DNA from: Winogradskyella pelagia | Lineage (GTDB): Bacteria; Bacteroidota; Bacteroidia; Flavobacteriales; Flavobacteriaceae | DNA length: 64,000 nt | Direction: 5' to 3' | Assembly: GCF_017581965.1 (NCBI RefSeq) | Contig: NZ_JAGEVF010000003.1 | Coordinates: 124,001-188,000, forward strand | Shown here: one piece after another, positions 1 through 9,014 of the stretch | Numbering within the stretch: position 1 is the stretch's first letter | Layout of the letters: every line of letters begins with the position of its first letter | Translations under genes and position numbers: made by a program | The notes under the pieces: generated by a model | The model's input: the letters and a program-made list of their open reading frames with translations, nothing else | Database searches by the model: none | Told to the model about the DNA's origin: nothing

Positions 1-663
1 AAATACGCCATTGGTGAAATCATTCTCGTTGTTATTGGGATTCTAATTGCACTACAGATTAATAGTTGGAGCAATAAAAGAGCAGCCAGAAAATTAGAAA
101 AACGTTACCTATCAGAGCTTATTTTAGATTTACAAACCGATTCCATAGTTATCTCTCAAGCTAAAGAAAAATCAGATTTTCAAACCTTAGCAAAGAATAA
201 AGTCTTAAAGTATTATGAGGGAAAACAGATAAGTGAAGATTCTTTAATTTATTTTTTTGGAGAACAATGGCGAAATGTTTCCAAATTTCATCCTATCACT
301 ACCACGCTAGACGAGATGAAAAGCACTGGTAACATTGGTGTTATTCAAAACACCACTTTAAGGCGTAAAATTTTAGAAACGTATAATTATTATACGACTC
401 ACATTAATAATGGTCAAGAAAGGTATTTGCTTCAACAACATGCATTGGGAGAACTTGTTCAATCTAGTGCACCAAATATATTTAGTGACCTTTTTAATGA
501 ATCTGAACCATTGGATATTATAAGTTTACTAAACAACTTTGAAGTTAAGAACCGGTTACTAGGTAACGCTGCCAGTGGGTTTAATAGTGGTCTAAATAGA
601 CTGCAGTCTAGAAATAGTGATTTACTCAGTGCTATAAGATCAGAATCCCATAATATAGATTAA
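1..663 (+). CDS. DUF6090 family protein, array copy 1 (5'-truncated by window edge)
   Basis: The reading frame is open from base 1, inside the conserved block at KYAIGEI, so about 24 N-terminal residues lie outside the window. After the membrane helix the first variable stretch is rich in charged residues. The family's second conserved motif follows as TTTLDEMKSTGNIGVI and then LRRKILETYN. Its closest relative here is copy 14, which shares the DEMKSTG and LRR-I-ETYN elements. The NNWNE motif is altered to NSWSN. It ends with a 1-bp TAATG overlap onto copy 2, so the two are probably translationally coupled. Function is unknown. Confidence 0.85.
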   Translation, partial: KYAIGEIILVVIGILIALQINSWSNKRAARKLEKRYLSELILDLQTDSIVISQAKEKSDFQTLAKNKVLKYYEGKQISEDSLIYFFGEQWRNVSKFHPITTTLDEMKSTGNIGVIQNTTLRRKILETYNYYTTHINNGQERYLLQQHALGELVQSSAPNIFSDLFNESEPLDIISLLNNFEVKNRLLGNAASGFNSGLNRLQSRNSDLLSAIRSESHNID

Positions 664-1433
664 TGATTAAATTCTTTAGACACATAAGACAACAATTGGT
701 TATGGAAAACAAGACTTCCAAATACTTTAAATACGCAATAGGTGAAATAATTCTTGTAGTGATTGGAATTTTAATTGCATTGCAGATTAATAACTGGAAT
801 GAGACACGAAAAAATAGAACTATAGAACAAGACTATTATTGTCAATTATTAAATGATTTTGAACTCGATAAAGCACAAATCCTTTCACTAAAAGCAGAAG
901 CTGTTAAAAAGATTGAAACGGGCAAGCAATTAATCAAACATCTTCACCAAAAGAATAAAACAAAAAATGAATTACTTACAGAGTACATATATACCGTAAG
1001 AGGTATATCCTATGTACCCATCGATGTAACATACACGGATTTAAAATCATCTGGAAATATAAATCTGCTAAAAAACAAAAATCTAAAACAATCACTCATT
1101 AATTATTATTCAAACTTAGAAAGTCTCAATGATAAGTTAATTAAAAATAGAGATTTTAGGATAGAAAAACTTTTAAAAAGTTGGGATAATGTGTTAGAAT
1201 TAGGATGGCAAGAGTTGGCTATATCTAAGCAATTAAACTTAGATTCAGAACTTTTAGATATTCTACCAAAAAACAATTGGCATTTAGATTCTAGCAGTAT
1301 TTATTACAAGAGGTTTCAGGAGGTAGTGTTTATCGGGATGTCGCTATCAAGTCGAGAGCTCGAACTTTTTGATATCATCCTTGCAGAATTAGAGCCCATA
1401 AAAAATGAATTAAATTCAGCCTGCTATGATTAA
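663..1433 (+). CDS. DUF6090 family protein, array copy 2
   Basis: 256 residues. As first complete copy it shows the family plan. Residues 1-24 are basic and amphipathic (MIKFFRHIRQ). Residues 25-46 form a single hydrophobic helix, and NNWNE closes the anchor. About 205 helix-prone residues follow with no enzyme motif that I recognise. Charge lies on both sides of the helix, so which side the C-terminal part faces cannot be decided by eye. The second family motif is TYTDLKSSGNINLL near residue 120. A DYYCQLL element after the anchor is shared with copy 20. The last codons (C-Y-D-stop) are formed by the start of copy 3. Confidence 0.88.
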   Translation: MIKFFRHIRQQLVMENKTSKYFKYAIGEIILVVIGILIALQINNWNETRKNRTIEQDYYCQLLNDFELDKAQILSLKAEAVKKIETGKQLIKHLHQKNKTKNELLTEYIYTVRGISYVPIDVTYTDLKSSGNINLLKNKNLKQSLINYYSNLESLNDKLIKNRDFRIEKLLKSWDNVLELGWQELAISKQLNLDSELLDILPKNNWHLDSSSIYYKRFQEVVFIGMSLSSRELELFDIILAELEPIKNELNSACYD

Positions 1434-2214
1434 ATTCTTTCGTCACATACGTCAAAACTTACTTATGGAAAACCAAACAAGTAAGTACTTTAAATACGCC
1501 ATTGGTGAAATCATTTTAGTGGTTATAGGGATTTTGATTGCCTTACAAATCAACAATTGGAATGAAAAAAGAAAAGAAAGCAAACAAGAAACAACCATTT
1601 TAAAGAGTCTAAAAAATGATATTCAATCAGACCTAAAGGATTTAAATTTTGAAATAGACTTCAAGAAAAAGATGATTATAAAATATGCGAATTGTTTGGA
1701 TATTTTAACAGACAAAAAGGAAGGCACCAAGGCTGATTTTTTCAGAGATTTTAAATCTATTTTGCAAATAGGTGGTTTAACATTAAACGTTACCACCTTT
1801 AACAACCTTCAAAATAACGGAGAGCTAAAATTAATCACAAATAAATCCTTAGCAGATAGTATTGTGGGCTATTACAATACCGATTATCAGGGTTGGGAAA
1901 CAGCCTTACGAGATTATACGAGGAATAATTTCGCTCCTTATTTATTGGAATTTGATTATGTTCCACCGCATGACATAGAACTTATTGAACCTCAATTACA
2001 AGCTTTTTTAGAGCAATTCTCCGAGAATATTGTCGACTATAAAAAAGCACAGCAGCCTCTAGAAGCCTATAAAAACAATTATATGATCATTAATATGCTG
2101 CGCTATAAATCGAGAAACATCCTGGGGTTACTAGCAGCATATACCAGACAAAAAGAATACGCCATAAATTTGAATAACTCTATTGATGACTATCTCAAAA
2201 AGATAAATGATTAA
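1426..2214 (+). CDS. DUF6090 family protein, array copy 3
   Basis: 262 residues. It overlaps copy 2 by the 8-bp ATGATTAA junction and copy 4 in the same way. The C-terminal region carries TTFNNLQNNGELKLI, then a GWETALRDYTRN segment and a PYLLEFD element. The same order and nearly the same residues occur in copy 7, some 6 kb away, so copies 3 and 7 are one subtype. No cysteines or catalytic motifs stand out. The start at MIKFFRHIRQ is fixed by family alignment. Predicted membrane-anchored protein of unknown role. Confidence 0.88.
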   Translation: MIKFFRHIRQNLLMENQTSKYFKYAIGEIILVVIGILIALQINNWNEKRKESKQETTILKSLKNDIQSDLKDLNFEIDFKKKMIIKYANCLDILTDKKEGTKADFFRDFKSILQIGGLTLNVTTFNNLQNNGELKLITNKSLADSIVGYYNTDYQGWETALRDYTRNNFAPYLLEFDYVPPHDIELIEPQLQAFLEQFSENIVDYKKAQQPLEAYKNNYMIINMLRYKSRNILGLLAAYTRQKEYAINLNNSIDDYLKKIND

Positions 2215-2935
2215 ATTCTTTCGCCATATCCGTCAATCTCTTCTTATGAAAAACCAAACAAGTAAATATTTTAAATATGCCGTTGGTGAGATAATTCTCG
2301 TGGTTATTGGTATTCTCATTGCACTGCAGATAAATAACTGGAATGAAGCGCGTAAATTAAACATAAAGGAATCTATTTATTTAAAAGGGTTAAAAGCAGA
2401 TTTTGAGCAATCAAATCTCGCTTTGGAACGGGTAATTAAGAAAACTTCCAGAGTTTCTAAAAGAGTTGATACGCTTGTAAGCCTGATCAAAAAAAATGGT
2501 AATGAACTGTCAGTAATCCAAATCGATACTTTAATAAGTGGAAGTTCTGGATTTACAGTATTTATGCCCAGCGAAGGCGTAATAAATGATATCATTGGCT
2601 CAGGTAAATTAGATATGGTAACCAACAAGGTGCTAAGAGAGAAAATTGCATCCTGGGATGCTGATCTTAAAATGATCAGAGAATTTGAAAACCTAGGTAA
2701 GACTATATCTAATAATTATTCAAATCACATAAGTCAATATTTTGATTTGGCTAATTTTAAGTTCAATGAACCTACTTTCTTAAATGATAAACGACATCAA
2801 TTTCTTAACGATCATATAATGACCAATTACATGGCAAGAATATTCGGAAATTCTATGACGCTTAATGCGCTCTATAGAGAAAAAACAACAGAGATCGATA
2901 CCTTAATTGGTATTATTAACACGGAGCTAAAATGA
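2207..2935 (+). CDS. DUF6090 family protein, array copy 4
   Basis: 242 residues. The anchor reads KYFKYAVGEI, with Val for the usual Ile. The second motif is NDIIGSGKLDMV followed by LREKIASWDADL. This makes it one of the 'SW' subtype (copies 9, 13, 16, 21, 23), where the usual YYN after the motif is replaced by a tryptophan-bearing helix. The gene starts inside the last codons of copy 3 and ends with a 4-bp ATGA overlap onto copy 5. Function is unknown. Confidence 0.87.
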   Translation: MIKFFRHIRQSLLMKNQTSKYFKYAVGEIILVVIGILIALQINNWNEARKLNIKESIYLKGLKADFEQSNLALERVIKKTSRVSKRVDTLVSLIKKNGNELSVIQIDTLISGSSGFTVFMPSEGVINDIIGSGKLDMVTNKVLREKIASWDADLKMIREFENLGKTISNNYSNHISQYFDLANFKFNEPTFLNDKRHQFLNDHIMTNYMARIFGNSMTLNALYREKTTEIDTLIGIINTELK

Positions 2936-3663
2936 TAAAGTTCTTCCGTCAAATACGAAAAAACCTCATGGAGCAAAATAAAACAAGCCGCTACTTTAAA
3001 TACGCCATTGGTGAAATTGTCTTAGTAGTTATTGGTATCCTTATTGCCTTACAAGTCAATAATTGGAATGAGAATAGAACATTAGAACACACACAGACAA
3101 GGTATTTAAAGCAACTAGCAACAGATATTGATTCCATGGGTTTTCAATACAAAGGTATTGTTAAATACACGAAAGCAAATCATCTTATTGCTTTGGGTGT
3201 TTATAGCAATCTCAAGTCTTGTGAAATATCTGATGACCAAAAAATTAATTTAGATCAATTGCTTATTACTTACAACGAATTAGGAAAATTATTCCAAATT
3301 AGAGATACCTATGAAGAAATGTTATCTGCAAATCTTCTGGCTGGTATTGAAGACAAACAACTTAAAAGTATTATTACAGAATTTTTTGCGCAAAGAGATG
3401 CCATGATGCTCTACATTAATGATTATCAGCGAGATTTAAGTATGGACTATCAAGTTATAAAAGACCATGTGGTTTTTGGTTTTGATACGATGAATCAGCC
3501 TACAGTAGAATACGAAGTATCCAAATTATGTCAAAGTCCAGATTTTATAAATGCAATTGTTGAAGTCACACGGAAGCGGGAAAATCTTTATCGAATGACC
3601 CAAATTCTATCGCAAAAACTTGAACAAATGCACAGTATGCAATTACAGAAAGCTTATGATTAA
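2932..3663 (+). CDS. DUF6090 family protein, array copy 5 (divergent second motif)
   Basis: 243 residues. The anchor is standard apart from ALQVNNWNE. The start is ATGATAAAG rather than ATGATTAAA, giving a 4-bp overlap with copy 4. The second family motif is hard to see: TYEEMLSANLLAGI replaces the T-x-E-L-x-S-S-G-x-L pattern, so the Ser-Gly turn is lost. The remainder is helix-prone (FFAQRDAMMLYINDYQRDL). It ends Y-D-stop, encoded by the start of copy 6. This is one of the most diverged C-terminal types, and I cannot pair it with another copy here. Confidence 0.85.
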   Translation: MIKFFRQIRKNLMEQNKTSRYFKYAIGEIVLVVIGILIALQVNNWNENRTLEHTQTRYLKQLATDIDSMGFQYKGIVKYTKANHLIALGVYSNLKSCEISDDQKINLDQLLITYNELGKLFQIRDTYEEMLSANLLAGIEDKQLKSIITEFFAQRDAMMLYINDYQRDLSMDYQVIKDHVVFGFDTMNQPTVEYEVSKLCQSPDFINAIVEVTRKRENLYRMTQILSQKLEQMHSMQLQKAYD

Positions 3664-4381
3664 ATTTTTCCGCCATATTAGACAATCCTTAATTATGGAA
3701 AATCAAACAGCCAAATACATTAAGTATGCCATTGGCGAAATTGTCCTTGTAGTTATAGGAATTCTCATTGCATTACAGATTAATAACTGGAATGAAGGGC
3801 GAAAGTTAAAAATTAAGTCAAAAGCACTTGTTGAAAAAATCGTTAATGACCTCATCACGGACACACTCAATATAAACGCACTTATTGAAAGAAGTAATAC
3901 ACCAGAAACCAATATCGAAGACTATTTTAAGTATTATGACAGTCTTTCGGTAAATGATGCTAACGTAGATAAATTATTGGATAGCATTAATAAAGTCAAA
4001 GCCTATTACATGAATTATTATCCAGTAAACAGTACGTTTAAAAATATGGAGTCTGAAGCTGCAGAAAACCTTTTAACACTAGAACAACGCGATTGCCTTA
4101 TTGCCTTGAGTGCCAGGCAAGATGAAATAAAAATTATTATTGATAACTACATTCAAACTGCTGTAGAACAGAGTGAATTAGCTAGTGCTTTTTTGGGCGA
4201 GCCAGCTGATTTCTACAAAAAACTAAATATTAAAAACAGTAAAGAACGGAAAGCTCAAGCATTGCTTCATAGGCATTTATTTATGGGAGCATTGAAACAA
4301 TTGTACTACTATATCGAGGTAAGAGGTAAAGACATTAAAGAGCGTTCTAAAAAAGCTATAGAGTTACTTAAGCCTGACTAA
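3656..4381 (+). CDS. DUF6090 family protein, array copy 6
   Basis: 241 residues from the family start ATGATTAAA. An in-frame upstream ATG at 3620 lies inside copy 5 and is rejected because every family member begins MIKFF. The anchor is normal (KYIKYAIGEI). The second motif is reduced to STFKNMESEAAENLL, with no Ser-Gly turn. The C-terminus is lysine-rich. It is the last intact copy before the degenerate stretch 4382-5002 and the O-acetylation cassette, so it probably ends this co-translated run (copies 1-6). Confidence 0.86.
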   Translation: MIKFFRHIRQSLIMENQTAKYIKYAIGEIVLVVIGILIALQINNWNEGRKLKIKSKALVEKIVNDLITDTLNINALIERSNTPETNIEDYFKYYDSLSVNDANVDKLLDSINKVKAYYMNYYPVNSTFKNMESEAAENLLTLEQRDCLIALSARQDEIKIIIDNYIQTAVEQSELASAFLGEPADFYKKLNIKNSKERKAQALLHRHLFMGALKQLYYYIEVRGKDIKERSKKAIELLKPD

Positions 4382-4402
4382 TCTGCTAAAGCCTAACAAT
4401 AT

Positions 4403-4543
4403 ATGAGCCAATCTTCTAATATTAAAAACCTAATAGGCACGTTATCCCAAGCTTCAGCGATGGCTGGCAAATACTTTAAATACGTCTTGGGAGAAATTGG
4501 CAATGATTTAAGTACTTTAAAAAGCAAAATATCAAATATTTAA
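4403..4543 (+). CDS. Small ORF carrying a fragment of the DUF6090 anchor
   Basis: 46 residues. The middle reads GKYFKYVLGEIGN, a clear copy of the family GKYFKYAIGEI signature at both protein and DNA level. The sequence before it (MSQSSNIKNL...) and after it (DLSTLKSKISNI) does not resemble the family, and the transmembrane helix is missing. It is either a decayed array copy that still has an open frame or a real small soluble derivative. It starts 22 bases after copy 6. Expression is unproven. Confidence 0.4.
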   Translation: MSQSSNIKNLIGTLSQASAMAGKYFKYVLGEIGNDLSTLKSKISNI

Positions 4544-4551
4544 ATTCAACT

Positions 4552-4659
4552 ATGGATACAGAAACTATTATTTATGTTGTGGCAGCAGCCTTAATTCTTA
4601 GAGTTATTATAAAAGTTGTTGTAAAATATGGCAAAGAACAGCGTAGCGCTAAGGACTAA
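4552..4659 (+). CDS. Possible small membrane protein (35 aa)
   Basis: ATG-initiated frame of 35 residues, starting 8 bases after the preceding small ORF. It has one strongly hydrophobic stretch (IIYVVAAALILRVIIKVVV) and a charged tail ending GKEQRSAKD. This organisation (single helix, basic tail) fits a small inner-membrane peptide but no family I recognise. No similarity to the DUF6090 anchor is evident. It could be a chance ORF in the degenerate region. Confidence 0.3.
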   Translation: MDTETIIYVVAAALILRVIIKVVVKYGKEQRSAKD

Positions 4660-5002
4660 GTGCAACGGACCATACATAGACGATTTTGAAGAATAAAATC
4701 AACTAGCAGAAATTGTTATGGAAAATCTAGAGAAGCCCGGAAAAATTAAACTTTTAGAAATTAAACACGTTATAACAAGTATTAATACCAAAACATATTA
4801 CGTTCTTTAAATACGCCGATAGTGACATCTTAACGGTAATAGTTGCCTTACGATTTAGCTATGTAAAATAAAAGAATCTCGAATCTCAAAATGCAAATTA
4901 AGCCTAACCTATGTAAATGCTCTAATTCAATAATTTAACTATCTTTAACCATAACCCTAATTTACATGGCTGCCTATATACTAACTAAATCAATCTTATA
5001 CT
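4660..5002 (+). pseudogene. Degenerate DUF6090 5' fragment and intergenic remainder
   Basis: At 4716 GTTATGGAAAATCTAGAGAAG resembles the TTATGGAAAACAAAACA part of the conserved block. At 4803-4866 TTCTTTAAATACGCCGATAG, followed by GTAATAGTTGCCTTACGATT, resembles the KYFKYAIGEI and ALQIN coding block with deletions. No open frame joins them. From about 4880 to 5002 I see no gene. A TATCTTTA element near 4940 could be a weak -7 box for the next gene, but no -33 partner is visible. Confidence 0.5.
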
Positions 5003-6043
5003 ATGCAGTTAAGGCAATCCTTTATAATTGCAGCCATTCTAGGAGTTACTGCCATAACATCTTGGGAAATCTATTGGAGATGTCAAGGTGTAGAACCTTA
5101 CCTAGATGACAATAAAGATCTCTGGGCCAACCAACGCCAACGACTCCAAAAAAAGCCCAAGAACACAATTGTTTTTATAGGGTCTTCCAGGATACTCTAT
5201 GATATTCAGTTAGACCTATGGCGCGATTTAACCCATACCGAGCCAATCATGCTCGCAGTACAAGGCTCTTCTCCCATTCCAATCTTTGAGGACATTGTCA
5301 AAAATACTGACTTTGCAGGTACTTTGGTTGTGGGTGTTACTCCTGCACTATTATTTTCAACGACGTTTCCAAAAGCCCCTCCAATGAGACGAGCCATAGC
5401 AAAGGTAGATTACTTTAAAAATCGTACTTATGCCCAACGTATAAATCACATATTATCGGTTCCCCTACAAACCAATCTGGCTTTTATAAGAGATGGTGAT
5501 GAGGCTTGGGATTCAGATGTAGATTTAGGCACACTCTTAAGCCGTATACACATAAGTGAACGTGCTGGTCCGCCACCTGTACCGTTTAATAATTTTGAAG
5601 AAATCGGTCTAGATCGTCACATGAAAATGCCAGAGTATGTGACCAATGACACTTCCTACGCCAATACAATAAAAGCCGTGTGGAAAGACATCCTTTCTGC
5701 AGATAGGCCACCACCGGACAAAACGGCGACTATGGCAGCCTTTGAAAAACTCGCCAATACATTCACAAAACGAGGAGGTAATCTTATTTTAGTGCGCTGT
5801 CCCTCCTCAGGATTATTTAAGGAGGTAGAAGCCAAAGGGTTTCCTAGACACGAATTTTGGGATGTCCTCGTAAATAAAGTAAATGCTCAGTCTTATCACT
5901 ATGAAGATTATCCGCAATTCCAAAATCTATTTTTGCCAGAATGGTCTCACCTATCTGCAGAAGATGCTCGATTCTTTACAAGGGAACTCATAGGAATCCT
6001 AAAAGCTGAAAAAGCTATTCCACAAATCAACATCGATAAATAG
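5003..6043 (+). CDS. SGNH-like secreted/membrane protein, partner of MBOAT acyltransferase
   Basis: 346 residues. An N-terminal hydrophobic segment (about residues 6-25) acts as signal or anchor. FIGSSR at about 58-63 is the block I Ser motif of DltD/AlgX/AlgJ-type SGNH-like proteins, and WSHLS near residue 315 supplies the expected C-terminal His. The usual Asp two residues before that His is not obvious. Such proteins work with an MBOAT protein to O-acetylate extracellular polysaccharide, and the next gene, 1 bp downstream, is an MBOAT. The target glycan cannot be told from sequence. Confidence 0.72.
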   Translation: MQLRQSFIIAAILGVTAITSWEIYWRCQGVEPYLDDNKDLWANQRQRLQKKPKNTIVFIGSSRILYDIQLDLWRDLTHTEPIMLAVQGSSPIPIFEDIVKNTDFAGTLVVGVTPALLFSTTFPKAPPMRRAIAKVDYFKNRTYAQRINHILSVPLQTNLAFIRDGDEAWDSDVDLGTLLSRIHISERAGPPPVPFNNFEEIGLDRHMKMPEYVTNDTSYANTIKAVWKDILSADRPPPDKTATMAAFEKLANTFTKRGGNLILVRCPSSGLFKEVEAKGFPRHEFWDVLVNKVNAQSYHYEDYPQFQNLFLPEWSHLSAEDARFFTRELIGILKAEKAIPQINIDK

Positions 6044-6044
6044 T

Positions 6045-7460
6045 ATGCTTTTTAATTCCTTAAGTTTTATCGTATTCCTAGTAGTGGTATTGATATTATA
6101 CTACATCAAGATTTTGAGTTGGACCAATAAAAAACGTATGCTACTTTTTGCCAGCTATGTCTTTTATGGTCTATGGAATCCGCCTCTTATTATTCTTCTA
6201 TGGATATCTACCATGGTAGATTGGACAGCAGGAAATCGCTTGGCCAAAGAAACCAAGAAAAAGCGCAGAAAATTCTGGCTTTTGCTCAGTATGTTTGTAA
6301 ATCTCGGTTTCCTTGGGTTCTTTAAGTACGGTAATTTTCTTTTAGAAAATTTTGTGAGCCTATTAAATATAATTGGTCTCAATTTTGAACCTCAACCCAT
6401 GGATATAATCCTTCCTATGGGCATCTCCTTTTACACTTTTCAAACTATGTCCTATACCATTGATTTGTACTATAAAAGAACACAACCCGCCAAAACCTTT
6501 TTGGACTTCGCCCTGTATGTCACATTTTTCCCTCAATTAGTTGCCGGACCCATCGTTAGGGCTCAAGACCTCATCACCCAGTTCTATGAAGAAAAACGCG
6601 CTACTATGAACCAATTTTTATGGGGCTTATTTTTGCTGACCATTGGGTTATTTCAAAAGGTTGTACTGGCAGATACACTCCTAGCTGAAGTGTCTGATGA
6701 TGTCTTTGGAACGAGTAAAGTCCTACATGGCCTTGATGCTTGGGTTGGAACTATTGCCTTTTCTGGGCAGATTTTTTTTGATTTTGCAGGCTATTCTACC
6801 TGTGCTATAGGTATAGCCCTGATGCTAGGTATTATATTACCCGATAATTTTAAATATCCTTACGCAGCACTCGGTTTCTCAGATTTATGGCGTCGTTGGC
6901 ATATAAGTTTATCATCCTGGCTTAGGGATTATCTTTATATACCTCTTGGTGGCAGCAGGCATGGTATCATTAAAATGTATATAGCCTTAATGTTAACCAT
7001 GCTACTTGGAGGTCTTTGGCATGGCGCCGCCTGGACCTTTATGGTTTGGGGTGGTTTGCACGGCACGTATTTAATTCTAGAACGCCTTCAAAAAAAGTAC
7101 TTACCGTTTAAGATTACGGCATATAATGGTATTTTTCTTGCATTCCTCACCTTTTCCTGTGTGAATATTACATGGGTCTTTTTTAGAGCTAGAACTTTTG
7201 AAAAAGCTTGGCACATGATACAATCAATGTTTTATGTGCATACGGAAGGTGAGAAAATTCTAGGCAATTTTGATATCATAAAAGTGTGCACGGTTATTGG
7301 GATTATGTTTTTATGTCATTGGTATATGCGCAATAGCTCCTTGAAGGAGTTTGCTAGAGGATTACCTGCATGGCTATTCGGTGTATTCTGGGCCACCTTA
7401 TTTTTTCTAATTGTTATCGCCCAGGGTCATGGCGAGCAGTTTATCTACTTCCAATTTTAA
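6045..7460 (+). CDS. MBOAT family O-acyltransferase (AlgI-like)
   Basis: 471 residues with many membrane helices. The MBOAT catalytic region is clear: GGLWHGAAWTFMVWGGLHG with His326 and His339, preceded by the DLWRRWHISLSSWLRDYLYIP signature. These enzymes carry acyl groups across the inner membrane for polysaccharide O-acetylation (AlgI, PatA, DltB relatives). The gene follows the SGNH-like gene by one base and is followed six bases later by DUF6090 copy 7. The pair is thus embedded in the array and probably co-transcribed with it. Confidence 0.88.
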   Translation: MLFNSLSFIVFLVVVLILYYIKILSWTNKKRMLLFASYVFYGLWNPPLIILLWISTMVDWTAGNRLAKETKKKRRKFWLLLSMFVNLGFLGFFKYGNFLLENFVSLLNIIGLNFEPQPMDIILPMGISFYTFQTMSYTIDLYYKRTQPAKTFLDFALYVTFFPQLVAGPIVRAQDLITQFYEEKRATMNQFLWGLFLLTIGLFQKVVLADTLLAEVSDDVFGTSKVLHGLDAWVGTIAFSGQIFFDFAGYSTCAIGIALMLGIILPDNFKYPYAALGFSDLWRRWHISLSSWLRDYLYIPLGGSRHGIIKMYIALMLTMLLGGLWHGAAWTFMVWGGLHGTYLILERLQKKYLPFKITAYNGIFLAFLTFSCVNITWVFFRARTFEKAWHMIQSMFYVHTEGEKILGNFDIIKVCTVIGIMFLCHWYMRNSSLKEFARGLPAWLFGVFWATLFFLIVIAQGHGEQFIYFQF

Positions 7461-7466
7461 CGAAAT

Positions 7467-8255
7467 ATGATTAAAATCTTTAGAAAGATAAGATACAACC
7501 TTATGGAAACAGGAAAGACATCCAAATACTTCAAATACGCCATTGGAGAAATTATTCTAGTAGTAATAGGCATTTTGATTGCCTTACAAATCAATAATTG
7601 GAACGAAAACCGCAAAAGCCAAAAAGAACAATACTTTATACTAAATAAGTTACAAACCGATATTGTTTCAGATATTAACTATCTCGAAGAGTTAAATACA
7701 AATATTGGATTAGAGGTTAATAATTATATAGAATGTATTGAAATTTTAGGGCGGAAAAGAGATGCTTCAAAGGAAGAGTTTATGACTAAATTCGGTACCA
7801 TTTTTGGGGTATCGTTTTTTGATCAAAACGCGACAACATTTAATAATTTAGTTTCATCAGGTAAACTAGAGCTTATTAGCAATAAGTCGCTTTCAGATGA
7901 TATCGTTAAGTATTACACGGATGACTATAAAGGTTGGGACAGAGCACTTAGAGATTATACTAGAAATTTTATTGGCCCTTACTTATTAAAATTTGACCAT
8001 ATTCCCCAGATGGATCTTGCAGATGGCTCAAATTATAGTGATCCTAACATCTTTTATAAAGCAGATGTATCAAGTTTTGATATTAAACCTAAAACGCTGG
8101 ACGATTACAGAAACGACTTATTCATAATAAATGCTTTGAGACAAAAGCTGTTCACTTTACAAGGGCAGGTTTCTCAATATGTAAAATTATTAAAAGAGAT
8201 GGAGAAACTTGTAGAACGCATTAACCAAGAAAAAAATAGATTGAGCAATGATTAA
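7467..8255 (+). CDS. DUF6090 family protein, array copy 7
   Basis: 262 residues. It begins MIKIFRKIRYNLMETGKTSKYFKYAIGEI; the KIRYNLMETGK head is shared with copies 17 and 23, so heads as well as tails come in types. The tail (TTFNNLVSSGKLELI, GWDRALRDYTRN, PYLLKFD) matches copy 3 closely. Copy 7 therefore has the head type of 17/23 and the tail type of 3, which suggests exchange between copies. It follows the MBOAT gene by 6 nt and overlaps copy 8 by 8 bp. Confidence 0.88.
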   Translation: MIKIFRKIRYNLMETGKTSKYFKYAIGEIILVVIGILIALQINNWNENRKSQKEQYFILNKLQTDIVSDINYLEELNTNIGLEVNNYIECIEILGRKRDASKEEFMTKFGTIFGVSFFDQNATTFNNLVSSGKLELISNKSLSDDIVKYYTDDYKGWDRALRDYTRNFIGPYLLKFDHIPQMDLADGSNYSDPNIFYKADVSSFDIKPKTLDDYRNDLFIINALRQKLFTLQGQVSQYVKLLKEMEKLVERINQEKNRLSND

Positions 8256-9014
8256 ATTCTTTAGACATATCCGCGAATCTCTTCTTATGGAAAACAAAAC
8301 ATCCAAATACTTTAAATACGCCATTGGTGAAATTGTACTTGTTGTTATTGGGATTTTGATTGCCCTACAGATTAATAATTGGAATGAAAAGAGGATAGAG
8401 CGTAAAAGTGAAATTAAATACCTCACAAACATAAAACTCGATTTAAAAAAAGACCTAATTCAGTTAACTGAGCAAATCGACACAAGATAAAAAAAATGAA
8501 GGTGACTGAAAAACTCATCTCACACATAGAGGGAATAAATATGATATCGGATGTAAATAATCTATCTAAAGATGTCTACAGTACCATAAATGAAGAACGT
8601 TTTACGCCAAACAACAGCACATATAATGAGTTGGCTAGCTCAGGAAATTTGAGCTTAATAGAAAATGATTCTATAAAACAATTACTATTAGATTTAGAAG
8701 AGCTTTATAAAAACAACCTGTTTGGTATTGAACACGAAGCATTCGAGTATAAAGAATATATAAACAAATCTTTGTTTACTTATGTGGACTTAAACAGCCT
8801 CAAATCTATTTTTTATAACGGAAAAACAGCTGAATCGCTAAGTATAAACAAGGACCATTTTAATGCACTCTTTAATAGCTTAGAGTATAAAAATGGATTG
8901 GCCATATCAAATATTATATCAGAAGAATTTATTCCTAGGTATAAGGATATTAAAAAAAAATCTAGCCTTTTAATAGATATCATTAATAATGATTTAGAAA
9001 TATATAATGATTAA
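8248..9014 (+). pseudogene. DUF6090 array copy 8, frameshifted
   Basis: The first frame (8248-8490) encodes a normal anchor and about 30 further residues, then stops at TAA 8488-8490 after QIDTR. The matching remainder is in another frame, from ATG 8496 to 9014, and includes the second motif TYNELASSGNLSLI. A single missing base just before or in the TAA/A8 tract (8472-8496) explains the break. No X-XXY-YYZ slippery heptamer precedes it, so programmed frameshifting is not supported. Re-initiation at 8496, six bases beyond the stop, would yield an unanchored 172-residue tail. A sequencing error in the A-run region cannot be excluded. Confidence 0.8.

Noticed and set aside
4936..4950. TATCTTTA as promoter of the SGNH/MBOAT pair
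   Set aside because: Only the -7 half is partly matched; no TTTG stands 19-21 bases upstream.
8472..8500. Programmed ribosomal frameshift in copy 8
   Set aside because: No X-XXY-YYZ slippery site precedes the TAA, the A-run lies after the stop, and no other copy has this arrangement.
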